From Musa acuminata AAA Group (taxonomy: Eukaryota; Streptophyta; Magnoliopsida; Zingiberales; Musaceae), in the NCBI RefSeq assembly GCF_036884655.1, contig NC_088356.1, positions 12,072,001 through 12,136,000 on the forward strand: a stretch of DNA of 64,000 nucleotides. Direction: 5' to 3'. Below the pieces are notes generated by a model that saw only the letters and a program-made list of their open reading frames with translations, did not search any database and was not told the DNA's origin. Position numbers and translations under genes: made by a program. This document shows positions 11,080-22,116 of the stretch, one piece after another. Position 1 is the stretch's first letter. Each line of letters begins with the position of its first letter.

Positions 11080-11089
11080 ATATATATAG
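11080..11089 (-). promoter_or_regulatory. TATA box of the minus-strand gene
   Basis: On the minus strand a TATATATATTT run lies 75-84 bases upstream of the ATG at 11005, placing transcription start near 11050 with a leader of about 45 bases. Confidence 0.5.
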
Positions 11090-11314
11090 AAAGTGGTGGG
11101 TTTGGCGCCAGGTGAGGCCACCAACTTACCACAACCGGTGCCTAACCCCGAGCCACATGGGAACACGGTATCGGTTCGGCTCATTCCCCCGAACCGCAAA
11201 TCTTGTCGACCCGAACCATGAAGCCGGGACAGCTTCCGGTCAGGTGGGACACCTAGTCTTCCTGTCTCGGTTAAGTCAGGGAACAGGAAAGTAGGAGACA
11301 CTTAACATACGCCT

Positions 11315-11325
11315 GTGGGCCCAAC
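11315..11325 (-). promoter_or_regulatory. GGGCCC (site II/TCP-type) promoter motif
   Basis: GTGGGCCCAAC is a palindromic TGGGCC/GGCCCA element. Site II motifs are common in plant housekeeping and organelle-protein gene promoters. It lies about 230 bases upstream of the TATA box at 11080. Confidence 0.4.
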
Positions 11326-12717
11326 CATCTCTGCTGGCGTTACGTGCTACTCAGGGTTAGCTGCGTCCTGTCTCCTGCCGCGGCAGAAGACACACGATCC
11401 GCACCCCCTCCCTCTGGGTGACGAACCGGGGCTGAAGAAGACCCAACCAACGTGCTTCACGCGTTAATTCTGTAACACATGCAGCATAAAAGAAGAAGAC
11501 GACGACGAAGAAGGAGGGAGGCTGTGATGCAGCTTTTGGCACATAATTTTGCTGGTGAGACGACGTTCCTTGGTCCGTCGAAGCTTCTTATTCTTCTTCT
11601 CCTACCTTTGCTGACCTCCAAAATTGAGTGGACTTCGTCAAAGCTTGCGCAGTGGAAACGGAGCGGTTGGTGCGGGAAGACCTCATCTACATCGTATGAT
11701 ATGATGCGATGAATGCAAGCATAAGCGAGTTCTCACAAGAAAGAAAGAACAAGTTATTTCAGCAAGCTTTTAATTAATCTGGTGATACCAAAGGATATGT
11801 CAACAAAAGTGAATGGTGTATTTGGCACAAGAAAAAAAGAGAAGGAATAAAAAGAGGAGAAAATTCGATTTTACATTGCCGATTATGGCTTCCACACGCT
11901 GCTTCTGGTCAACGCGGACGGCTGATTAATCGTGGTCGCTAAGGTCAAACCTACTACTTTCGCACCGAATCAACCAGCGGTTCAATTCACCAGAAACGTG
12001 CGGAACCAAAACACCCCTTCAAGTCAAATGGTAATTCTACCCACCTCTCTCTCTCTCTCTCTCTCTCTCCTCCAGAGTGTTGTATTTGTGAGGCTGGAAT
12101 TCGTGCGTGATCATAACAGGTGGCGCGGCGATGGGAGGGCGGGTGGAACGCGTAACCCAAACACCAGCCAATGAATGAGCGAGGAATACCAAACCACATC
12201 CACCCGCCCAAGATAAATATATATATATTTATACACGGGCAAGTCTTTTACCCGAGTGATGATTGGTAAACACAGTGACCCGACTTGGGCTCCACCACGG
12301 TTTCCGAATGAAGAGAAAGGGTAAGTGTGACGAAATTCAGAACGAGTACCCTGTGGCGAACCCTTTGATTTCGGCGGAACAGCGTTCTCAACTCAATATT
12401 GCTTTGTGATATTTCCTTCTTTTTCTCTTCTCAGTTTTCTCCCGACGACCAAATCTTGGGTGTCCCCTTCTGCCCTCCATCCGTCGTACGGCCCCCGCGG
12501 CCGTTCCCATCTCAGCATACATATCAAGAAGGGGAGAGAGAGAGAGCGCGAGCGCGAGCGCGATCGAGCGAGGGGGGGGGGGGCGAGGGAATTCTTTCGC
12601 CTCTTTCTCGAACCCTGCTTTCAATTCCTCTCGATCGATCTATTCGCGAAGCTCGTGTTCTTCCTTCTTTTCTTGGTTAGGTTTTTAATCGCAGTTGCTG
12701 CTGAAAACTAGTCTTCA
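11326..12717. other. Intergenic region and HEMA upstream region with microsatellites
   Basis: No supported gene. It is shared upstream DNA of two divergent genes (minus-strand exon at 10843-11005 and HEMA). It holds a CT repeat at about 12045-12069, an A/T run with TATATATATATTTATA at about 12218-12234, a GA repeat at 12534-12546, GAGCGC repeats after it, and a run of twelve G at 12572-12583. The TATATA run is a candidate TATA box for HEMA but would imply a leader near 450 bases. Confidence 0.5.
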
Positions 12718-15544
12718 ATGGCCACCGCCGGCGGCGTGGTGATCACCGTTGCGGGGCCCGGGAAGGTCGAGTCTGTCTTCCGCAGGAGCTCTCCCTCTCG
12801 GTCGTCGTCTGCATCTTGGAGTTCGGCTGGATTGTATCGGGTCCGTCCCAGAGGCCCCGCGTATAGTGGGAGCCCCAGGGTTGTTCTCCGGAGGAGCCCA
12901 CGCTGCGAGGTGAAGGCGGATCTCGAGGAGAAGTCGGCAGCGGCCGCCAGCGTCTCGGCCCTTGAGCAATTCAAGATTTCTGCAGACCGTAAGCCCCGTG
13001 CCGCATTTTCCCCTCTATTTTCTCATTAGAGATTGTCGGTTTCGTCCTACTGACGAAGTGAAGGTCTGCAAAGGCTGCAATTTTTCTTTCTAGCTTATGA
13101 AAAGGGTTCCTTTTCCCCCTTTTTGTTGGGGATTAGCATCATGGAACGGTTTTAGCAATTGTAGTGGTTGAGAAGTACTTGGCAATACGGTTGGGTCTGA
13201 TCGACAGGATCTCTAGTCTACATGGATTTGTGGGATTAATCGAGTAGTTCGTCACATATTATAGAAGCGCAAGAACTGATGTAATTGCCATTATCTGCAG
13301 GGGGGGTTCCTAATCTATCTAATATGTTAGGGTAGTTAATGAGATGAGGTTGATATACGAGTTTGGCATTCCCTGATTCCTTGTTTAGGGCTTGATATCT
13401 TTTGAATACCATGATGTCAAAATTAGGATTAGATGCTTGTGAAACTAACAACATGGGATTATTAGACTGGTTTGTTTTTGTTTCTTTGGTTTCCATACTT
13501 AAATCTGAAGCATCTCTAGGTCCATAATCTCCTAAATTCCAGCATCTGTTTTTGTTCTTATTGAATAATGGTAGTTGGATTTTGGGAATGGCTTATGTAG
13601 ACTATCCTGACCTCATCAATTCGCAGATAGCTCAAATTATTTCAGTAATCATCAATGGATAAACAGCATCTTTATTGCCACCTTCATTTGGTACTTCTGA
13701 ACAGAAGCTTCTGCTGTCTTATTTTGCTGAGAAACAAGATTCTTGTGTCGGAATTTTGTCCTTCTATCCTGTGCTCACGCAGATGAATATTTGGATTGTA
13801 TCATTCGACACTCATATTTGCCTTGATATATACTGTTGTTGAGTTATAATTTAGTACTTTCTTATTCATCAATTTTCTCGGATGTATTTCCTTACAAAAG
13901 TTAACAATGCTGGTGTTTTACTTCAGCGCAGCTAGGAGACAATGAACAAAACTTTTGTTCCTTTGATGATTATCTTAACACAATTTATTAACTTATTCTG
14001 GTTCACATTTTGCAGGATATATGAAGGAGAGGAGCAGCATAGCTGTGATAGGTCTGAGTGTTCATACGGCTCCTGTCGAGATGCGTGAAAAGCTTGCTGT
14101 TCCAGAGGCCCAGTGGCCTCGTGCTATTGGTGAATTATGCAGCCTGAATCATATAGAAGAAGCTGCAGTTCTCAGTACATGCAACAGAATGGAAATATAT
14201 GTAGTTGCTTTGTCTTGGAATCGTGGAATCAGAGAAGTGATGGAGTGGATGGCAAAGGTAACTGTTTTTTCTCCATCACAAACTGTGTGCTCTTCATATA
14301 TGTCTCAACTGTGATTCCATCCATCTTTACTCTGCAAAAGAAACTGGTGTTCTTTTAGCATGTTTCTAGTCCATCAGTTATTAATTATTTGCTTTTGTAT
14401 GATGTGGCAGACAAGTGGGATTCCGGTATCAGAGCTCCGACAACATCTTTTTGTGCTCCGTGATAGTGATGCCACAAGGCATCTGTTTGAAGTGTCGGCA
14501 GGTCTTGACTCTCTTGTCTTGGGAGAAGGACAGATTCTCGCTCAAGTTAAACAAGTTGTAAGGATCGGGCAAGGCAGTGGAGGATTGGGAAAGAATATTG
14601 ACAGGATGTTTAAGGATGCAATTACTGCTGGAAAACGAGTTCGCAGTGAGACCAACATAGCATCTGGTGCGGTCTCTGTAAGCTCAGCTGCAGTTGAGTT
14701 GGCTCTTATGAAACTCCCAAAGTCCCATTCTACATCTGCTCGAATGCTGGTGATTGGAGCCGGCAAGATGGGGAAGCTAGTGATCAAACATCTAGCTGCC
14801 AAAGGATGCAAAAAGGTTGTGGTCGTTAACAGGTCAGTGGAGAGGGTAGATGCTATCCGTGAAGAACTGAAGGATATTGAAATTATCTACAGACCTTTCT
14901 CAGAAATGCTCTCCTCTTCTGCTGAAGCAGATGTTATTTTCACAAGCACAGCATCTGAGACACCACTATTCTTGAAAGAGCATGTTGAAGCTCTTCCTCC
15001 TGTGGGCTTCGAAGTTGGGAGCATAAGACTTTTTGTGGATATTTCAGTGCCTAGGAACGTAGGATCCTGTGCTGCAAATCTTGAACATGCTCGAGTGTAC
15101 AATGTCGACGACCTCAAGGAGGTTGTGGAAGCCAACAAGGAAGATCGGCTGAGGAAGGCAATGGAAGCTCAATCAATAATTACGCAGGAACTGAAACGGT
15201 TTGAGGCATGGAGGGACTCTCTGGAGACCGTCCCTACCATCAAGAAGTTGAGGTCCTATGCTGATAGAATTCGGGTTTCGGAGCTTGAGAAGTGTTTTCA
15301 GAAGATAGGCGATGATGCATTAACAAAGAAAATGAGAAAAGCTATTGAAGACCTCAGCAGTGGTATAGTAAACAAGCTTCTTCATGGCCCACTGCAGCAC
15401 TTGAGATGTGATGGCACCGATAGCCGGACTCTGGATGAGACCCTTGAAAATATGCATGCACTCAATAGGATGTTCAGTCTGGACACTGAGAAAGCCATTT
15501 TGGAACAAAAGATCAAGGCCAAAGTGGAGAAAACTCAAAGTTAA
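12718..15544 (+). CDS. HEMA: Glutamyl-tRNA reductase, chloroplast (HEMA), 3 exons, 548 aa
   Basis: It reduces glutamyl-tRNA(Glu) with NADPH to glutamate-1-semialdehyde, the first committed step of plant tetrapyrrole (chlorophyll and heme) synthesis in plastids. Coding exons are 12718-12988, 14016-14257 and 14411-15544. All junctions are GT-AG and restore one frame of 548 residues, close to the usual plant length. The first exon is a Ser/Arg-rich transit peptide plus the plant N-terminal regulatory region. The catalytic cysteine is C146 in STCNRMEIY. The NADPH-binding glycine motif GAGKMG is at about 287-292, and the C-terminal dimerisation helices follow. Exons are intact with no stops, so the gene is probably functional. 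Which HEMA paralogue it is cannot be told without comparison. Confidence 0.95.
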
Positions 15545-16869
15545 GCGTATTCAGGAACCTCATGGGACAACAAAAGTCAGACATCTTTCTGAATTTTTTG
15601 TTTCCAGACTGCACATAATACACACCCCCAATCCTTCATTTCCATTGTTCTTCGATAAGAGTGAGTTTATCTAAATTATGGAATTGTGGCCTCCCTGTAT
15701 CATTTACTTAAGAGAGAGATGATAGATGCTTTTGGCTTTTAAACAATGCAAGCATTGTAGGATGGCTATCTTCTTATTTGATTGGTACATTTGAGTACAT
15801 TGATTTTTTTGTTTTTGAATTATTCCAGAGTCTGCTTTTTAAGAGGTTACATGTCTTCATGGATTTGTGTGATGCAATTTTGTGAATACATTTACCACTT
15901 TCGAAGTTCAATTACTGCTTATTATGATTGTGATACTGCTGCTGGTCGGTCACATGAAAAATCCGAAGTTGGAAACAGATTTGAAAGGCATGGATCGTCG
16001 CAGTGATAGCATAGCTAGTTGATGATGATTTTGTAAGAAATTCTTTTAAGTATGGTGTGTTTCATTAGCCTAACTGCAACTTTTTATGGTGCTTTCCCGT
16101 CTCGTCTGGCAACATCTCTTCACACTACTGGCATTTGCGTAGAAAGTTTCTTTGCTTTTGCTGCACTTGTTGAGAGTTTATTTTGGGTAAAAATTGTACC
16201 GTCGTCATCCATCCGAGTGTTGGGATAAAATCTTGATAGGGTTCCTATTTATTATATATAATATAATTACTCTCTTAATTTTAATTAGTAGTTTATTCAA
16301 TCCTTTTCAGCCATAAAGCAATCTCGACTCGTTGGACTACCAATTGGACATAAATAGGGGGGCAAGATTTGTTTGTTGGTAAATCAAATAGGACCAACCC
16401 CAGCTTTGGGTCGGATGCTCGTGGTGGCACGGTCAAAAGCTAAGCTGACGATACGACTGGATGTGAATTAGATTTGAAGAATTCAATTGAAAGTGGCGCC
16501 GTAGCCCGAGGACTACAACTGCGAGTTACGCTTTCAAGATCGAGAGAACTTAAAAGCCACAAGTAAACTGATGTCATTTATTTGAGGCTTCTGAAAGAGA
16601 TACAACTCAGTTGCCCGGTTAGCGTTCACGAGAAATCGATAATGGATGCGGGCGGATGACCCTCTCTATGCATGCGTCTTTTGAGGCAGAGGTTGGCGGC
16701 AACCACACACCATGTCTTTGTATTCTTACACGGTCAACTCGTGGACTTCTCCGGCTCTCAAGTCTTCTGAACGACATTGTAAATACTCATTGGAGGAACT
16801 TTTATTGAATATGTTTAACCTAATATTTAGGTGATATGGACGAGGTCACTGTCTCCGAAATCACTCATG
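15545..16869. other. HEMA 3' region and intergenic DNA
   Basis: AT-rich sequence after the HEMA stop, including the presumed 3' UTR. I see no further gene, RNA gene or clear repeat boundary here. Confidence 0.5.
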
Positions 16870-17312
16870 GTTTCTTAAAGATGTGTAAAGGAGATAACAA
16901 ATTAAAAGAAAATTTTTAGCCCGAGATGACAAACAATTATTTCAGTAATAGATAATACTAATGAACGATTGCATGATAAAGAGTCTAAGATGGTCTAGCT
17001 AAAAGTTTTCACGAGTGTTCAAATAAGATTACTATCCTAAAGACACATCCAACCATATGTCACCTAAGTAGCGAGCTTAAAAACTCTCAAAATGATTATC
17101 TGGATGAAATTTATAGATAGTTTTGCTTTTGCACGATGACTACACATAATCTGCATTTACACGACTGAAACAAATATAAAAATTAATCAAAATGAGATTG
17201 TCAAGCCTACTACAAGTGCTTTATATGTTATGCAAAGTATGAACAAAATCAAAAGACACATACTTACACAAGTATTATATCAAACATCCTGTTTATAGCT
17301 TTGTCTGTAACA
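16870..17312 (-). repeat. Degraded 3' LTR of the old non-autonomous copy
   Basis: On the minus strand from 17312, TGTTACAGACAAAG... aligns with the LTR start of the young copy (TGTCACGGACAAAC...). The similarity runs through the first about 90 bases and then fades. The left edge is set only from the 445-base length of the young LTR. Confidence 0.5.
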
Positions 17313-17478
17313 TTCTTCCCCACTTATTCCTTCCACATCTTCGCCGAAGCCTTTGCCGATGTTACATCTTCTTGCTTTTGCTAAATCTTCAATTATCAGC
17401 TCTAACTATTGTTGAGTAATCAAACTTTGATCTATCATGTTGCTTTAACTTGCTAAGGACTTCGACTCTGGTGTGGGG

Positions 17479-19006
17479 TGTTAGTTATAGGTACCCTACA
17501 AGCCAATCACGTGAGTGATGACACATGTGACACACTGCAACAATTTCTTTGCTTATTATTACTAGCATTTTATCATATATTATCCAGATGTATATTGTGA
17601 TGTCATTGGATCTGTGCAATGAGAATCAAATCATGATAATGAGACAAATTCATATTTAAATATATACTCTAAATCATCCCGGTCATATGTTACTCGAGAA
17701 GGACATTGAGATAACCGGATAAACTGGTGCATTATATATTCGTCCATATAATGGAGGCGGCTGGTCTCAAAGTCGCTCGTGTAGATATACCAGAGGTATA
17801 GTGCAAGTACTCATTGGAGAATAAGTTCATTAATTAATCCACTTACGGAATACTAAATGGTTAATGATACCTGACGTCAGACAACGATTCTGTAGTCCCA
17901 ATTGCGTATCTGGTCATTAGACTTGAAATACCAAAGATGCCTTGTATGAATACTCTATTCTTTGACGTCAAACTTATAGGTTTGGAAGTTCTAGATCTGA
18001 TACAATCAGTTCTCAAGAATAGCAGTCAATCTTACGAAGGTAATTAAGTGTCAACAGACGATCATCCACTCTCGGTATCATGAGAGGAATATCCCATGTG
18101 TGCTCGTTCAAACAAAATCTTTAACTAGGATCGTTCGGATTGAGAGAGAATAAGTTCTCCGGGAGAATACGATTAGAGCGAGACTCAAACAGGATTCTGT
18201 ATGGGCTTGACGTTATCATGCCCAATATATGGTCTTTGAGATATTAGATGAATGACGGACTATAGATACATGGTAACTAAGGATAGACAGGTCCAATGGA
18301 TTAGATCCCCTGTATCATCCGAGGACTGTGGTGTAGTTATATAGTACGTCCATAGTTGATGAGTCAAGTGAATTATTATGAAGATAATAATTCACTATAT
18401 CAGAAGAAGTTTTGATAGGATCGACTCACAGCCAGCTCGATATCGAGTCTAGAGGGTCACATATATATAGTGGATGTTGCGACGAGTAGAGATGCGGATA
18501 TGAGATATCCATGGAGCTCTAGTTTGGATCATATGGATAAGATCCAATTGGATAATTGGATAAAGATCCAATGAGGATAGGATCCATTAAGGGTTAAGTT
18601 GCTTGCACCTATATAAATAGGAGAAATCTCATGGTTCATAGGCTAGAACTTCTGGTGGTCACCCCTCTTATTCTCCTCAGCCTCCTTGGCTTCGATAGCC
18701 TTGTGATGCGCTTGGAGAGGGAGATCTCACAATGATCTAAGGAGCATCGTCACGACGTATACTGTGTGGATCACTGCTAGAGAGGAGTACACGAGTTCTC
18801 CTTCATCCACTCCATCAGATCTAAAAATTTCAGGGATATAGATCTCCCTAGGTAACACTTCTAACATGATACATGCAATTTTTTGATTTTGTGATTTTTC
18901 TCATGCACTAATCATCACACAACAGCCAAGTACTTAACGTTAGCAAATCTAGTTTTGTTTTTTATTTTTCGCTACGCATGAGATGCTGACCCACGATTTT
19001 CTAACA
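17479..19006 (+). repeat. Solo LTR A of a 1.5-kb LTR family
   Basis: The 1528-base sequence starts TGTTAGTTATAGG and ends TTTTCTAACA, with TGGGG duplicated on both sides (17474-17478 and 19007-19011). A TATATAAATA promoter box lies near 18611. The flanking sequence joins precisely into the interior of the old non-autonomous element, which proves the edges. No internal retroviral sequence is attached, so it is a solo LTR left by recombination. It is homologous to LTRs B and C. Confidence 0.9.
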
Positions 19007-19661
19007 TGGGGTTAGTCGAGTTATGCTGATTTTTATCGGTTCCTATAGATCATTCAAATGAAGGAAAAGACCTTCTTTGTTTTATGTTAGTCTCTCAAAT
19101 GTCTTGCACCACTTGAACTGGTTGGATGCCTATTAGAGCTTTAACAAGTATTGTCTCATCAACTTTAAAATTTTTTATATCTTTCCTCTGTAAAATTTGT
19201 CCATCAATTCCTCTTCTATTTAGTTGTCATCTCTAAGCAAGTTCGCATCATGTCCGCTTTTAATTAGTATCCTATTTGAAAATAAAACAAACAATATACT
19301 CTTGGTAAAACCGATCACCATTGGTGAAGATTTAACAAATGTTATTTTTTACTAAGTTTTTTTGAAGAGTCTTTGAACATTTGCAAAACTCCTGTGTTGG
19401 ATAAATAAGAAAACTAGAGTACTTAATTTCACCTATTTTCTTAATAGTTGAGAAAATAAATATTACTTGACTTCGCTCGCCTCCTCGAGGGTTATACTTT
19501 ATGTATCAAGCTGGTTACTAGCCTTCACCTGCTCTTTACTATCACTTCTAAAGCACCCGAAGTGTTTACACTCCTTGCGTTGAGTAAGCTACTGCAATTC
19601 GCCTGCTTATTACTATCAAACTTCTAGAATACAAGAAGTTTTGCCAAAAAGAGCAAAATTT

Positions 19662-21332
19662 TAATAAGAAATCTTGGGGAGCATCATATACGTAGTGAAA
19701 AATAAAAACAAAATTTGGTTTCTCAATATAATCTTATTGAATCATCGAGTGAAGATCAGGAGCGTAAAACTCAAAGTGACAAAAACGTATAAGGGGTGTG
19801 AGACATTCTCACCTAGGGGAACTCATATATCCCCTAAGATCGTAAATTTCAATCCGAGGATGAAGGAGCTCTTGCAAACTCCTCTCTAGCAATGATCCAC
19901 ATGATGGATACAGTAATGACACATCTCCTCGTGTATTATGTTCTTTCCTCATGATCGTGCGCCACTATACAGCAATACATAAGGAGGGATTGGTCCCTCT
20001 TGCTATCCTCTTGTATTAGAGATGAGGCAGTCAGTTGGAGAAAGAAGGGGGGAGGAGATGAGGAGGTTGGCGGCAATAAAGGTCTAGCCTATGATCCTTT
20101 AAGCCCCACTCTTATTTATAGAGAACCCCTCTTGCTAATCCTAATGGATCCTTCTAAGTGGTTATTAGATCTTCATCCAATAATCATTGGCTTAATGGAT
20201 ATTGGATCTTCATCCAATAACCACTATAAGCTCTATTAGGTTTTACTCAATAGATCCATTAAGATAGGGGCTTATTGGATATCTCATATCCAATCATCTA
20301 TTTATTGCATCATCCACCATATGTGTGTGACCTCTAGGCTCAATATTGAGCTGGTCGTGAGTTGAACTTGTCAGAATCCCGTTTGACTCAAATCCCTTCT
20401 AACTCAGTGAATTATTATCCTCATAATAATTTACTCAATTCATCGGTTATAAACGTACTAGGCCATAGTCCCTAGATAGTACGGGAGGATCTAACCCATT
20501 GGACTTATCTGCCCTCAGTTATCGTGTATCTATAGTCCCTTATCCATCTAATATTCTAAAGATTGTATATTATATATGGTGCTATCAGGCCCATGCAGAA
20601 TCCATTCGAGTCTCACACTTATTAGATTCTCTCGGAGAACTCATTCTCTTTTAATCCAAGTGACCCTCGTCAAGGATTTACCTAAGTGAGAACACACGAG
20701 ATATTCCTCTCATAACATCGAGAGTGGATGATCATTTATTCACACACAATTGTCTTCGTAAGGTTGGTTGTTATTCCTAATGATCCCTTATACTATATTT
20801 AAAACTTTGAGACCTATAAGTCTGGTATCAAAGAACGGAGTACTTAAACAATGCATCCTTGGTGTCTCGAGTCTATGAACTAAATACATAATTGAGATAA
20901 TGGAATTGTTGCCTAATGATGAGGTATTATTAACCATCTAGCATTCTGTAAGCGGATCATTTAGTGAACTTATTCTCCAATGAGCACCTGCACTATATCC
21001 TAGTGTCCCTACATAAGCAATTATATGACCAACTACTGCTATCATATGGATGGGTATATAGTATACCGGTCTATCTAATTACCTCAATATCCTTCTCGAG
21101 TAACATATGACCAAAAATATTTAGGATATGTGTTTAAAGACAAATTGGTTTTATTATCATGATCTCATCATGATCTAATTCCCATTGCACAAATTTAAGA
21201 ACATCACAATATATTCATCATATAATATAAAATAAGAAAATATCATTATTAATAATAATCAAAAGAGATCGTGTAGTGTCTCACACATGTTATCACTCAC
21301 ATGATTGACTTGTAGAGCACCTATAACTAGTA
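19662..21332 (-). repeat. Solo LTR B of the same family, minus strand
   Basis: It is the reverse complement of LTRs A and C along its length: the promoter TATA lies near 20113-20120 on the minus strand and the shared segments around 20300-20480 and 20900-21100 match. AATTT flanks it (19657-19661 and 21333-21337). The terminal TG/CA have decayed to TA/TA. About 1671 bases, no internal domain. It is inserted in the old non-autonomous element. Confidence 0.82.
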
Positions 21333-21695
21333 AATTTTGTCGTGGTTTTAAGCAAGTCTTCGATAGTTGTGGTCGCCTTTAGGATTATACAATCTTCCCC
21401 ATCATTTTTATCGCTTACTGCTAATAATAGGTGCCCTGCAAACCAATCACATGAGCGATGACACGTGTGACTTGACACATAATCTTTTTATTTATTATTA
21501 TATTTTGGTATTTATCACTTTATATTGACTGTTAGTTGAATATATTGTGATGTTCATGGGTCTGTGCAATTAGAATCAGATCATGATGAGATCACGATAA
21601 TGAGACTGATTTATCTTTAAATATAGATCCTAAATAATCTCAGTCATAGATTACTCGAGAGGGACATCGAGATAACCGGACAGACTGGTGTCCTG

Positions 21696-22076
21696 TGTTA
21701 GTTTGGCAAGTCCCATAGTCCCACATCGAGAAAATCAGACTTGTTGTCTCGTCTTGGAACTATAAATAAGGGCCTGGGCTTTGAAGTCAGATGCACCACA
21801 AGAAAAACCTAAGTGTTTGCTTTGGTTTAAGTCCATACTCAGTTAAATAGTTTGGACTTATAGTTTGGTTTTTCTTGTTTAGTATTTTCGGGTGTTTTAT
21901 GGCCTAGGAACATCTTCCTAAGGCATTTGTAATTGTCCCTCTTTTGCAGTAGTAATTTGTTTCTCTTTCGTCCGTGGATGTAGGTCAAAGTCAATTGACC
22001 GAACCACGTAAATCTGGTGTTCTTGTCGCTTCTTTTATTCTTCCGCTTTATTGTCTTTGTTGGGTTAGCTCTAACA
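21696..22076 (+). repeat. 5' LTR of the copia element
   Basis: A 381-base LTR with TG...CA ends and a CTATAAATAAGGG promoter box near 21760. A weakly conserved primer-binding site (TAGTATTAGAGC at about 22080-22091) follows it. Confidence 0.92.
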
Positions 22077-22116
22077 AACTAGTATTAGAGCCTGGTTCTG
22101 GGATCTTTTGGCAACG

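Noticed and set aside
10035..11307. A longer gypsy LTR ending at CTTAACA (11307)
   Set aside because: Its ends would also form an inverted repeat, but it would swallow a TATA box, a transit-peptide exon and a splice donor. The shorter LTR to 10664 explains the sequence better, though this is not proven.
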